From assembly GCA_022821145.1 (NCBI GenBank), contig JAJEEE010000052.1:1-64000 (forward strand): a stretch of DNA of 64,000 nt, read 5' to 3'. Shown here in pieces: positions 24,210-31,716 of the stretch. Position numbers and translations under genes: made by a program. Numbering within the stretch: position 1 is the first letter of the stretch; every line of letters starts with the position of its first letter. This DNA is from Acidobacteriota bacterium. Its GTDB lineage: Bacteria; Acidobacteriota; Terriglobia; 20CM-2-55-15. The notes beneath the pieces were generated by a model. It saw only the letters and a list, made by a program, of their open reading frames with translations, made no database searches and had not been told where the DNA came from.

Positions 24210-25943
24210 ATGCGTCCGCGTTCCCTGACAATACCGGCGATCGTCGCCGCGTGCCTTCTCCATGCTCCGGTACACGCCCAGGACGCGGCCCGGGACTTCC
24301 AGCCGGTCACCCGGGAGGCGCTGGAAGCCCCGGAACCCGGCGACTGGCTGATGTTCAGCCGGACCTACGACGCGCAGCGCTACAGCCCGCTGGACGAGAT
24401 CGACAGCGGCAACGTCGGCGAGTTGCGCATGGTCTGGTCGCGCGGCATGGGCGCGGGCTCCTCGGAGACCATCCCCATCGTGCGCGGCGGCGTCATGTAT
24501 GTCGTCCACCCCGGCGCCGTCGTCCAGGCCCTGGACGCGGCGAACGGCAACCTGATCTGGCAGTACGAACGCGAGCTGGAGAACCCCGCCGCCGCCAGCA
24601 CGGCCCGGACCAAGAACCTGGCCATCTACGAGGATCTCGTCTTCTATACCGCGCCCGACGGCTACGTCGTGGCGCTGGACGCCCGCTCCGGCCAGATCCG
24701 GTGGGAAACCCTCGCCGGCGGCGTCCACACCTCGGGACCGATCGTCGCGGACGGGAAGGTCGTCACCGGCCGTGGCTGCCGCACCGGCAGCGACTGCTTC
24801 GTCGCGGCCCACGACGCGATGACCGGCGAGGAGCTTTGGCGGTTCCACACGGCGGCCATGCCCGGCGAGCCGGGTGGCGACTCCTGGGCCGACGTTCCGG
24901 CCGAGGACCGCATCGCGTCCTCCTGGGGATTGCCGGGGTCCTACGATCCCGCGCGCCGCCTGATCTACTGGGGCGTGGCGAACCCCGAGCCGTACACCCG
25001 CCTGGAACGCCACGACGGGGACCCCGACGCCGTGCCGAGGACGGCGCCGGCCGACCTGTACAGCAACTCGACCGTGGCGCTGGACCCGGACACGGGCGAG
25101 CTGGCTTGGTACTACCAGCACAACCCCGGCGAGGATTGGGACCTGGACTACACGAACGAGCGCACGCTGCTGACGACACGGCTGGATCCCGACCCGGAAC
25201 ACGTCCGGTGGATCAGCCCCCGCATCGAGCCCGGAGAGGAACGCGACATCGCGGTGACCCTCGGCGAGCCAGGCGGCCTGTGGGCGCTCGACGCCGCGCC
25301 CGGCGAGTTACTCTGGGCCACGCCGTTCCCCTACCACGTCGCCGAGTTCCACATCGCCGACGTCGACGTGGAGACCGGCCTGGCCTACCCCAACTTCGAG
25401 CTGGGCTTCTCCGAGCCGGGCGAGCGCCACCTGGTCTGCTTCCACAACACGCGCAGCTACTGGGCCACGGCCTATCACCCGGGAACCAACGCGCTCTATA
25501 CGACCTACCAGGACAACTGCCTGGACATGACGGCGGCGGGCCCGGACGGCCCGCAAGTCCGCCTGAGCGTCCCGCGCCCCGGCGCGGACCCGGACGAGAT
25601 CGGCGGCTTGGCCAAGATCGACATGACCACCGGACGGATCGACTTCATCCACCAGGGGCCGGCCCCGTCGAACGGCGCGGTCCTGGCGACGGCCGGCAAC
25701 CTGGTCTTCTGGGGCGACCTGGACGGACGGTTCCGCGCCTTCGACGCCGAGACGGGAGACGTGCTCTGGGAAACGATCGTCGGCGGGCCCGTCCAGAACA
25801 GCACGATCAGCTACGCCGCCGACGGCCGGCAGTACGTCCTGGTGATGACGGGCGAAGGTCTGCTGACGGGCCGGCTCATCGGCCAGGCCGGGCTGACGCC
25901 GGCCCGCAACCACAACGCGATCTATGCGTTCGCGTTGCCGTGA
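24210..25943 (+). CDS. PQQ-dependent dehydrogenase (quinoprotein beta-propeller)
   Basis: 577 residues from ATG 24210 with AGGAGG seven bases upstream and a signal peptide (IPAIVAACLLHAPVHAQ). GDWLMFSRTYDAQRYSPL is the typical opening of PQQ alcohol dehydrogenases. Repeated W-blades follow: ALDAANGNLIWQYE, ALDARSGQIRWE, AFDAETGDVLWE. GCRTGSDCFVAAHDAMTGEE replaces the region that holds the disulfide in alcohol dehydrogenases. There is no CxxCH, so no haem domain is attached and electrons must pass to a separate cytochrome. Periplasmic; substrate unknown. Confidence 0.85.
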   Translation: MRPRSLTIPAIVAACLLHAPVHAQDAARDFQPVTREALEAPEPGDWLMFSRTYDAQRYSPLDEIDSGNVGELRMVWSRGMGAGSSETIPIVRGGVMYVVHPGAVVQALDAANGNLIWQYERELENPAAASTARTKNLAIYEDLVFYTAPDGYVVALDARSGQIRWETLAGGVHTSGPIVADGKVVTGRGCRTGSDCFVAAHDAMTGEELWRFHTAAMPGEPGGDSWADVPAEDRIASSWGLPGSYDPARRLIYWGVANPEPYTRLERHDGDPDAVPRTAPADLYSNSTVALDPDTGELAWYYQHNPGEDWDLDYTNERTLLTTRLDPDPEHVRWISPRIEPGEERDIAVTLGEPGGLWALDAAPGELLWATPFPYHVAEFHIADVDVETGLAYPNFELGFSEPGERHLVCFHNTRSYWATAYHPGTNALYTTYQDNCLDMTAAGPDGPQVRLSVPRPGADPDEIGGLAKIDMTTGRIDFIHQGPAPSNGAVLATAGNLVFWGDLDGRFRAFDAETGDVLWETIVGGPVQNSTISYAADGRQYVLVMTGEGLLTGRLIGQAGLTPARNHNAIYAFALP

Positions 25944-26131
25944 CCAACAAAGAGACAGCCTGAACCGGCCCGCTGCAGAGCCTCGGGGATCACGACGATC
26001 GCCGCGAACGCCGTCGCGAGTCCAGGTTTTTCACTTCTCAGTTGTCACCGACAGCGCCAACAGCCGTAGGGAGGGCGGAGCCAGGAAGTAGCCGCTGCCT
26101 GAAGCGTTCCGAAAAAGCCCATTCGTAGGCG

Positions 26132-26764
26132 TCAACAGGATTTGGTCCGACGCCGTAGGTTTCGCGTAGCCCGGCGGCTGCGCGGCGAGCCGAGTACGCC
26201 TCGCCCATGACCGTCGAGCCACTTAATCAGGTCGGTCAGCTCGGCGTCGTCAAGGTAGGTCGTCTTGATGTAACGTCGGGCCGAGGGATTCGGATAATCA
26301 AGTTTCCGGAAACGCTCAGGCAACTCGCAGACCGTGTCACCAAAATACCAGAAGCGATCCGCAACGAGTGCATATCGCCCATCGAGGTCGCGCTGCACTT
26401 GTTTTGGGCTCGAATGGAGCGAGTCGGGCGTGTCCTTGCGTCGCCGCAGGCCGGAAGATCGGTGAGGTTCGTAAATGTTGTCCGGTGTCCGGGACCGGTC
26501 GGGCTTCTTCTGATCGAATTCTCCGCACTCGTAATACTTGCGCATTGTGAGTTTTCGGCCGACGCGCATAACGTACGTTACGAGAAACTGTCTCGACAAG
26601 CGATCCATCTCCCGCTTCGGCCAGAGGCCAACGATCCAGTTCCCTACCACTGCGTTCCGTCGAATTTGCGGTTTGCACAAACACAACGTGCAGACGCCGC
26701 CGTCCACGTTCGGAGCCACACCTCCGTCTGTTGCCACGACGTAACTGAAGAACTTGTGCTTCAC
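26132..26764 (-). CDS. Nmad2 (nucleotide modification associated domain 2) protein
   Basis: 210 residues. The first 75 match Nmad2: FFSYVVATDGGVAPNVDGGV, CTLCLCKPQIRRNAVVGNWI, then LVTYVMRVGRKLTM. The conserved pattern is a Y-x-V-x-x-D...aPN strand, CTL-x-x-CKP-x-IR and a G-D/N-W-I-V strand. Nmad domains were defined computationally by their association with DNA base hypermodification systems in phages and bacteria; their biochemistry is unknown, and sensing or trimming of modified nucleotides has been proposed. The gene starts six bases after the Nmad3 stop, so they form an operon. The Arg-rich end may be a degenerate tail. Confidence 0.75.
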   Translation of the reverse strand: MKHKFFSYVVATDGGVAPNVDGGVCTLCLCKPQIRRNAVVGNWIVGLWPKREMDRLSRQFLVTYVMRVGRKLTMRKYYECGEFDQKKPDRSRTPDNIYEPHRSSGLRRRKDTPDSLHSSPKQVQRDLDGRYALVADRFWYFGDTVCELPERFRKLDYPNPSARRYIKTTYLDDAELTDLIKWLDGHGRGVLGSPRSRRATRNLRRRTKSC

Positions 26765-26770
26765 GTCAAC

Positions 26771-27625
26771 TCACATGAACAGTTCGCGCAACCAGACGCT
26801 GGCTTCCGGGACACCGTCCGCGTCGAACACGAACTCCTGCCCCTTGCCAACCGTGTCGACATATACCCACGGTCCCCGGCGCCGCCAGCGGGTCTTGTCG
26901 GTATGGTAGCTGAGCGTCGGAAGACTGCCTGAACTCCAGATCCATGAAGGCAACCGCCATCGCGAGCAGCGCTCTCCGGGAGCCGTCAACGTGAGGTTTT
27001 GGCCCGAATGATCGAATACGCCCCCGCCGCCACGCGCAGTCTCGGTCCCGTCGATGGTGAGTGTTCGGGTTGCTATGTAGATCGTGTTGTTGACCGGCCA
27101 TCGCTGCCCATTCAGATGCGGATGTGCAGATAGCCATGGATGGACTGCGAGGGCGGGTTCCGGATCTCGACCGACGCGCAATGCCTCGGACACCTGGAGC
27201 CAACCGAATAGTTTGTGCACCACCGGCGCGTTCCTCACGTACCGCCACATAGTGCCCAGTGGTTCCACGGCGCGGAACCTGCCAAAGAACAAGAACAGGT
27301 CGCCGGGACCGACACCCTGGTTTTCCAGGTGGCCTTGCGCGGCGGCGAACTGCCCAAATGCCGGCCGCCAGCCTGTCGGGCGTGGGAGCGCGTCCTCCCG
27401 CAGATCCGGATCCAGATGGCACATGTAATGTTCCGGTACGCGGCCCTTGGTCAGGCACTCCACGAGCGGCCCCAGTGAGGTGTTCCTCCACTGAACGTCT
27501 TCGAACCTCGTCGGAGAAAGGCGGTCTGGAATCGGCAGCGGCAAGCTGGCGCCGTCTGGGAAAACGGGATTCGGCACACGGCCATGCTGGGAGTCGAACG
27601 CCTTTCGGCTGAACACAATCTTCAC
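26771..27625 (-). CDS. Nmad3 (nucleotide modification associated domain 3) protein
   Basis: 284 residues from GTG 27625. The N-terminus VKIVFSRKAFDSQHGRVPNP and FPDGASLPLPIPD match the Nmad3 pattern K-I-I-F-S-R-K-G-F-D-S-x-x-G-G-x-P-S-P-I-x-P-D-G. GDLFLFFGRFRAVE, VHKLFGWLQVSEAL and HPHLNGQRWPVNNTIYIA are also family-like, and the C-terminus WVYVDTVGKGQEFVFDA looks complete. No methyltransferase, oxygenase or glycosyltransferase is adjacent. The first about 120 bases of the gene are duplicated at 31.4-31.5 kb. Lower GC than its surroundings fits horizontal transfer. Confidence 0.8.
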   Translation of the reverse strand: MKIVFSRKAFDSQHGRVPNPVFPDGASLPLPIPDRLSPTRFEDVQWRNTSLGPLVECLTKGRVPEHYMCHLDPDLREDALPRPTGWRPAFGQFAAAQGHLENQGVGPGDLFLFFGRFRAVEPLGTMWRYVRNAPVVHKLFGWLQVSEALRVGRDPEPALAVHPWLSAHPHLNGQRWPVNNTIYIATRTLTIDGTETARGGGGVFDHSGQNLTLTAPGERCSRWRLPSWIWSSGSLPTLSYHTDKTRWRRRGPWVYVDTVGKGQEFVFDADGVPEASVWLRELFM

Positions 27626-27833
27626 GGCGTCGCCTCGATCGAATATGTCCCGTTCTTGGAGAATCGAGATGGCGAGCGAACCGATCGCACGTCAGTCACC
27701 GGTGCGTGTCGAGAAAATCACGCCGAACGAATGAAGAATGCCTGTCGGTTCCTTTCCCAAAGCGTTTTCCGCATGTGGACTCGGTTGGGCAACCGAAGCG
27801 GTCACAGCTATTCTACCGCATCCGATCGATTCC
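27504..27833. repeat. 330-bp direct repeat, copy 1
   Basis: Holds the 5' end of the Nmad3 gene, the 43-base divergent gap and the start of a small plus-strand gene. It recurs at 31386-31716 in the same orientation (offset 3882-3883), roughly 80-85% identical by eye with a few single-base indels. Confidence 0.85.
27669..27830 (+). pseudogene. frameshifted copy of the small membrane protein at 31552
   Basis: Starts MASEPIARQSPV like its twin (MATEPIARQSPV). One missing base in the AAAA run near 27719 brings a TGA at codon 22. The twin's sense then continues in another frame (RMKNACRFLSQSVFRMW), and an extra base near 27780 shifts it again into GWATEAVTAIL. Two indels relative to the intact twin make this a decayed copy. 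Confidence 0.75.
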
Positions 27834-27921
27834 CCGGATCGCCGACATCCGGCTGCTTTACCGCATCTGTTCTCTGATTCTGGACGTGAGGCGCAAGGCG
27901 CTATATGCTACAGGTGCGTCG

Positions 27922-28194
27922 ATGAGGATCAGGCACAAGGGGCTGCGGGCGCTGCATGAACATGACGACGCCGCCCGGTTGCCGGCGCGTCTCGTACCAC
28001 GGCTTCGGCGGATTCTATTGCGGTTGCAAGAGGCGACGGATCCATCAAGCGCGGATGCTCCGGGCTTCCGGCTACATCGCCTCAAGGGGGATCGCGCGGG
28101 CGTATGGAGTGTGCGCGCCTCAGGCAATTGGCGCGTCGTGTTCCGCTTCGACAATCACGAGGTCGTTGACGTGGATCTTGTCGACTATCACTGA
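27922..28194 (+). CDS. higB: HigB/RelE-type toxin
   Basis: 90 residues from ATG 27922, close to the usual 92. RIRHKGLRALHEHDDAARL, FRLHRLKGDRAGVWSVRASG, NWRVVFRF and VDVDLVDYH are the HigB core and C-terminus. HigB is a ribosome-dependent mRNA interferase. As in typical hig operons the toxin gene comes first and the antitoxin follows, here after 20 bases. Confidence 0.9.
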   Translation: MRIRHKGLRALHEHDDAARLPARLVPRLRRILLRLQEATDPSSADAPGFRLHRLKGDRAGVWSVRASGNWRVVFRFDNHEVVDVDLVDYH

Positions 28195-28214
28195 CAACGA
28201 AGGGAGTTTCGATC

Positions 28215-28499
28215 ATGCCTGGCAGCGACCACGAGCGCGTGCAGCCCATGCTGAATCCGCCCCACCTGGGGGAGTTGATCCGCGAGAGCATGGAGGAGAC
28301 GGGCTGGACGGTCGGCGAGACCGCGACCCGGCTCTGTTGCGAGCGGGGGACGCTGTCGCGCGTCCTGAACGGCAAGTCCGGAGTATCCGCGAACATGGCC
28401 TTGGCGCTGGAGCGCATCGGGTGGGGGACTGCCGACCACTGGATGCGTATGCAGGCGAGCTACGAGCTGGCGCAGGCGCGCCGGAAGCAGACCGCCTGA
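28215..28499 (+). CDS. higA: HigA-type antitoxin
   Basis: 94 residues. Family marks: NPPHLGELIRESMEETGWTV, then the HTH VGETATRLCCERGTLSRVLNG, SGVSANMALALERIGWGTAD and HWMRMQASYELAQAR at the end. HigA neutralises HigB and represses the operon. The pair lies inside the segment bracketed by the 330-bp repeats. Confidence 0.92.
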   Translation: MPGSDHERVQPMLNPPHLGELIRESMEETGWTVGETATRLCCERGTLSRVLNGKSGVSANMALALERIGWGTADHWMRMQASYELAQARRKQTA

Positions 28500-28612
28500 G
28501 GTGAACGGCGCGTGTTCGAGGAGACGGCGCCGCACGCCGGTTGAACGCCGTCTGCGCCTTGAATTCGCCGGGACTGGTCGTCGTTCGTTACGGAGAACCG
28601 GTGGACAAGCGA

Positions 28613-28801
28613 AAACGGCTGCATCCGGTCTTTGCCCCCAGGCACGCCGGCGGGCTCAACCCAATCGAAGTCTTCTTCGGCATCTTGACTCGAAAGGTTG
28701 TCCGACGCGGCATCTTCAAGTCCCGTCGCGAACTCGTCCAACGCCTCATGACCTTCATCGAGTCCTGCAATGCCGACGCCCGTCCATTCCAGTGGACGTA
28801 G
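28613..28801 (+). pseudogene. IS630-family transposase remnant (C-terminal end)
   Basis: The last about 60 residues of a DDE transposase survive: FAPRHAGGLNPIEVFFGIL, KVVRRGIFKSRRELVQRL, FIESCNADARPFQWT. The Glu of NPIE is the third catalytic residue. No upstream two thirds of the gene and no terminal inverted repeats are visible. Confidence 0.75.
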
Positions 28802-28988
28802 TCCGGAAATCCACTGGCCGTACGATTAGTCAACGCAATTTCAACACGCGACACCAGGCAGTGCCATCCGAGGCCGGAGAGCGCGACGTGCCGCGGCGCA
28901 AGACCGGGTCCGACCGCTGTATCGTGAGTGACGCCGCCGCGGAGGATGTCACGGACGAGCGCCTCGACCGTGTTCGACTCGTTGAAGG
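28802..28988. other. spacer after the IS630 remnant
   Basis: 187 bases with no gene I can support. It may contain the decayed end of the insertion sequence. Confidence 0.3.
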
Positions 28989-29309
28989 TTACGCGCTGAC
29001 CGTTCGTACCTGTCCCGGCCTGAGGTCCGACAACGCCCGCGAAATGGGTTCCACGAGCGGGTTGAGGTGTTCCATGCGGTTCGAAGGCGCTCGAACGACC
29101 AGCACACCTAGACCCAGGTCGCTCAGGTCCTGCTGGTGCGGAAGTCCGCGGTCCATCGTCAACAATGCGTCGAATTCCCCTCGCGCGCGCCGGAGGAACT
29201 CCCCGTTCGTCATTCCCGAGCAGCCGCGGGCCTGGACCGTGAAGGCGTCGTGCTCTTTCAACGCGTCGGCGAGAGCCCGGGGCAAGTTCTCGTCAAGCAG
29301 AACGCGCAC
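28989..29309 (-). CDS. DUF5615 PIN-like toxin
   Basis: 106 residues. MRVLLDENLPRALADALKEH is the classic DUF5615 opening (Asp6, Glu7), followed by TNGEFLRRARGEFDALLTMDRG and LGVLVVRAPSN. These PIN-like proteins are encoded with DUF433 antitoxins, and that partner is directly upstream with a 17-base overlap. Presumed RNase toxin. Confidence 0.88.
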   Translation of the reverse strand: MRVLLDENLPRALADALKEHDAFTVQARGCSGMTNGEFLRRARGEFDALLTMDRGLPHQQDLSDLGLGVLVVRAPSNRMEHLNPLVEPISRALSDLRPGQVRTVSA

Positions 29310-29727
29310 GAGTCAGGACGGAATCCCGGGCACTGGCGAGAGCCGCAAGGGCCTGCTCCCGGGTCACCGACGGGAATTGGTCGAGGAACTCTTCGAGCGA
29401 CTCGCCGCCCCCGAGGTAATCGAACAGCGTCCTTGCCGGCACCCGAGTACCGCGAAATACCGGCGTTCCACCGGAAACCTCCGGGTCGCTGTGAACGATC
29501 GACTGCGAGACAGTCGGTACGCCGGCCAGCTCCCCGGCGGCGGCGAACGCGAGGCAGGCGCGAATGTCCTCGCGTTCCAGGTCGGGGAAGTCCCGCAGGA
29601 TGTCGTCCTCGGACATGCCGGACGCCAGGTGTTCGAGCACGTCGGAGACCGTCATGCGCAAGCCTCGGATGCAGGGCTTGCCGCCCCGTTTTCCGGGCTC
29701 GATCGTGATTCGGTCCAAGTGCGCCAT
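29293..29727 (-). CDS. antitoxin with two tandem DUF433 domains
   Basis: 144 residues, about twice the usual length of 75-80. Domain 1: DRITIEPGKRGGKPCIRGLR, MTVSDVLEHLASGMSEDDIL, FPDLEREDIRACLAFAA. Domain 2: SIVHSDPEVSGGTPVFRGTR, VPARTLFDYLGGGESLEEFL, FPSVTREQALAAL. Both carry the G-G-x-P-x-x-R-G-x-R turn before a DNA-binding helix. Domain 1 is the subtype usually paired with DUF5615, domain 2 another DUF433 subtype. A fusion of two antitoxins in one chain is unusual. Confidence 0.85.
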   Translation of the reverse strand: MAHLDRITIEPGKRGGKPCIRGLRMTVSDVLEHLASGMSEDDILRDFPDLEREDIRACLAFAAAGELAGVPTVSQSIVHSDPEVSGGTPVFRGTRVPARTLFDYLGGGESLEEFLDQFPSVTREQALAALASARDSVLTRARSA

Positions 29728-29951
29728 CGACTCAGCGTATGCAACGTCCCGCTATGGGTCAAGGGGCGGAGGGGCGGCTTGTCGTTAGCACACGAGTTGG
29801 CCGCATTCGATCGGAGGCAGGTATCTGATTCAGGGTCTGGAGGTGATGTTGCCCAGGGCAGCGCAGCAAGCGGTCGGATCACGAATATTTGCTTGCATTG
29901 GACGCAACCGAGTAGTCCGGGTATGTTCCACACCGTCAGGAGGAACGGCCG
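29728..29951. other. intergenic region before the FitA-type gene
   Basis: 224 bases, no gene seen. It must hold divergent promoters for the DUF433 gene (minus) and the FitA-type gene (plus); AGGAGG precedes the latter's start by ten bases. Confidence 0.35.
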
Positions 29952-30197
29952 ATGGCCAGCATCACGATCCGCAATCTCGACGACGACGTGTTGACGCGGC
30001 TTCGCGTGCGCGCCGCCGAGCATCAGCGTTCGATGGAGGAGGAGGTCCGCATGATCCTGCGCGAGGCCGTGAGCGGCGGGCGATGCGGCCCACGGGATCT
30101 GGCGAAGTTCACTCGCGAGTGCTTCGCGCCCCTTGGCGGTGTCGAACTCGAACTTCCCCCGCGCGGACCGGTGCGCGAGCCTCCGGATTTCTCCTGA
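29952..30197 (+). CDS. FitA/VapB-type ribbon-helix-helix antitoxin
   Basis: 81 residues. MASITIRNLDDDVLTRLRVR, AAEHQRSMEEEVRMILREA is the ribbon-helix-helix DNA-binding domain of FitA-like antitoxins, and the Pro-rich tail (ELPPRGPVREPPDF) would bind the FitB toxin. The downstream toxin gene is broken, so this antitoxin appears orphaned. Confidence 0.88.
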   Translation: MASITIRNLDDDVLTRLRVRAAEHQRSMEEEVRMILREAVSGGRCGPRDLAKFTRECFAPLGGVELELPPRGPVREPPDFS

Positions 30198-30206
30198 GCA
30201 GGAGGC

Positions 30207-30612
30207 ATGTTCGTTCCGGACACGAACGTGGCCTCCGAACTCATGCGCCTGACGCCGACGGCCGCCGTGGCGGTCTGGATTGCCGAACGTCACGCACTGG
30301 AGATGTACCTGACGGCGGTGAGCGAACCGGAATTGCGCTTTGGCGTCGCGATCATGCCGGCCTGAAAGCGGCGAGGCGCGCTGGAAGCCGCGATGACCTG
30401 TTAGCTTGGCTAAGACTTCAGAGAGTGGATTCTCCCGTTCGCACCGCGGCCCGGGCCTACGCGGAGAGCGCGGCCGATCGCCGCCGAGCGGGTCGGTCGA
30501 TCGGCGAGGCGGACTGCCAGATCGCGGCATTAACCGCTCGAGTGGCGCCGTCCTCGTCACGCGCAACGTCTGGCGTTTCAGCGGCACGGAAGTGGACGTT
30601 GTCGATCCATGG
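30207..30612 (+). pseudogene. FitB/VapC-type PIN toxin gene, broken
   Basis: Starts well (MFVPDTNVASELMRL, later LTAVSEPELRFGVAIMP) but meets TGA at 30363-30365. The rest of a FitB protein can be followed in other frames: ARAYAESAADRRRAGRSIGE, ADCQIAALTA, and then LVTRNVWRFSGTEVDVVDPW at 30558-30612 in a third frame. At least a nonsense or frameshift near 30360 and another frameshift near 30550 are needed. Nine bases separate it from the antitoxin. Confidence 0.85.
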
Positions 30613-30902
30613 GGAGCCACACGGAAACAGCGGAAGTTGTCGACGCGGCACCACTCGTTAAGGCCAACTGGATGCACAACGACGGCGAACACGACCGGGC
30701 GGGCTTTTTCGACACCGTGTCCGAGGTCGTGCCTGTCCAACCTGAGGGGCAGCAATGACTTCAAGATAACCGTTTTCGAGTATACCGTGCCGCGGAAGCC
30801 GTGCATAAACAGGACGGTCGCGACCCTCCGGGCGTCAGTCGCCCAGTCGAGGCCGGCCGGTGGTCGATCGCCTCGATCGGGGTCCGGGTTATACTCCCCC
30901 TA
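30613..30902. other. intergenic region
   Basis: About 290 bases with no supported gene. Near the right end TATACT (30890-30895) looks like a -10 box and ends seven bases before the ATG at 30903; no clear -35 box. Confidence 0.35.
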
Positions 30903-31310
30903 ATGAAAACGCCGTCGCAAATCGTCGGGAACATGGGTCTTTACTATGCGTGTTTCAAGCTGTCCGAGCTCGGTTGGAACGTAATGCCCACTTCGCGCAA
31001 TGCCCGCGGAATCGACATCATCTGCTTCAGCATGGATGGGACGCGTATGCTTACCATCCAAGTAAAGAGCCTGAGCAAGCGAAATCCGGTGCCGTTAGGC
31101 AAAGATCTCGGCACGATCATGGGTGACTTTTGGGTCATCGTGAACTCGCTAGACACAGGTAAGCCGCTGGCGTACATCTTACTGCCCCACGAGGTGCGGG
31201 CTATGGCGCAGCGCACCGAGAAGGACGCTAAAGTTTCGTACTGGCTCGTACCCAAGAAGTATGCCGTTGATGAGTTCGAGGAAAAGTGGCAGCGAATTGG
31301 TCACGCTTGA
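30903..31310 (+). CDS. PD-(D/E)XK-like nuclease-fold protein
   Basis: 135 residues from ATG 30903. SQIVGNMGLYYACFKLSELG, then NARGIDIICFS and TIQVKSLSKR fit the D...(E/Q)xK core of the restriction-endonuclease or Holliday-junction-resolvase fold: Asp in GIDII, Gln-Val-Lys in the next strand. The protein is single-domain. Members of this fold occur as small nucleases in defence or toxin contexts, but many are inactive binders. No partner methylase is visible. It lies alone between the decayed FitB and the second 330-bp repeat. Confidence 0.6.
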   Translation: MKTPSQIVGNMGLYYACFKLSELGWNVMPTSRNARGIDIICFSMDGTRMLTIQVKSLSKRNPVPLGKDLGTIMGDFWVIVNSLDTGKPLAYILLPHEVRAMAQRTEKDAKVSYWLVPKKYAVDEFEEKWQRIGHA

Positions 31311-31331
31311 GCCCCTGGAGCCCTTGAACCT

Positions 31332-31508
31332 TCAGAATGGCCGGCCGGCCGCGGCTTCCCCGCGGAATGTTTGTTCCGATTCCTTAACCTCGTCAGAGAT
31401 AGGCGGGGCCGGAATCAGTAGCGGAAAGCTGGCGGCGTCCGGGAAAATGGGATTTGGCACACGGCCGTGTTGGTAGTCGAACGCCTTTCGGCTGAACACG
31501 ATGTTCAC
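31332..31508 (-). pseudogene. truncated copy of the Nmad3 gene (5' end only)
   Basis: 58 codons from a GTG in the same place as in the parent: VNIVFSRKAFDYQHGRVPNP, IFPDAASFPLLIP, then unrelated sequence to a stop. It is the part of Nmad3 carried by the second 330-bp repeat. Reading-frame constraint seems relaxed, but the first 30 codons remain clean. Confidence 0.8.
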
Positions 31509-31716
31509 GGCGTCGCCTCGATCGAATATGACGAGTTCTTGGAGAATCGAGATGGCGACCGAACCGATCGCACGTCAGTCACCGGTGCCAGCCGAGAAAA
31601 ACCACTTCGAACGAATGAAAAACGCCTCTCGGTCCCTTTCCGAAAACGTTTTCCGCATGTGGATCGGTTGGGCAACCGGAGCGATCACAGCTATTCTACT
31701 GTATCTGATCGCTTCT
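31386..31716. repeat. 330-bp direct repeat, copy 2
   Basis: Second copy of 27504-27833. It holds the truncated Nmad3 start, the divergent gap and the start of the small membrane protein gene. Homology fades at the TGATCGCTTC near 31715. Confidence 0.85.

Noticed and set aside
27570-27600. A GAGTCGAACGCC motif resembling a tRNA T-arm
   Set aside because: No acceptor, D or anticodon arm can be built around it, and it lies in codons of the Nmad3 gene (repeated at 31.5 kb).
28501-29994. A 497-codon plus-strand frame through the accessory island
   Set aside because: It runs antisense through the DUF433 and DUF5615 genes and across the IS630 remnant; composition is not protein-like.
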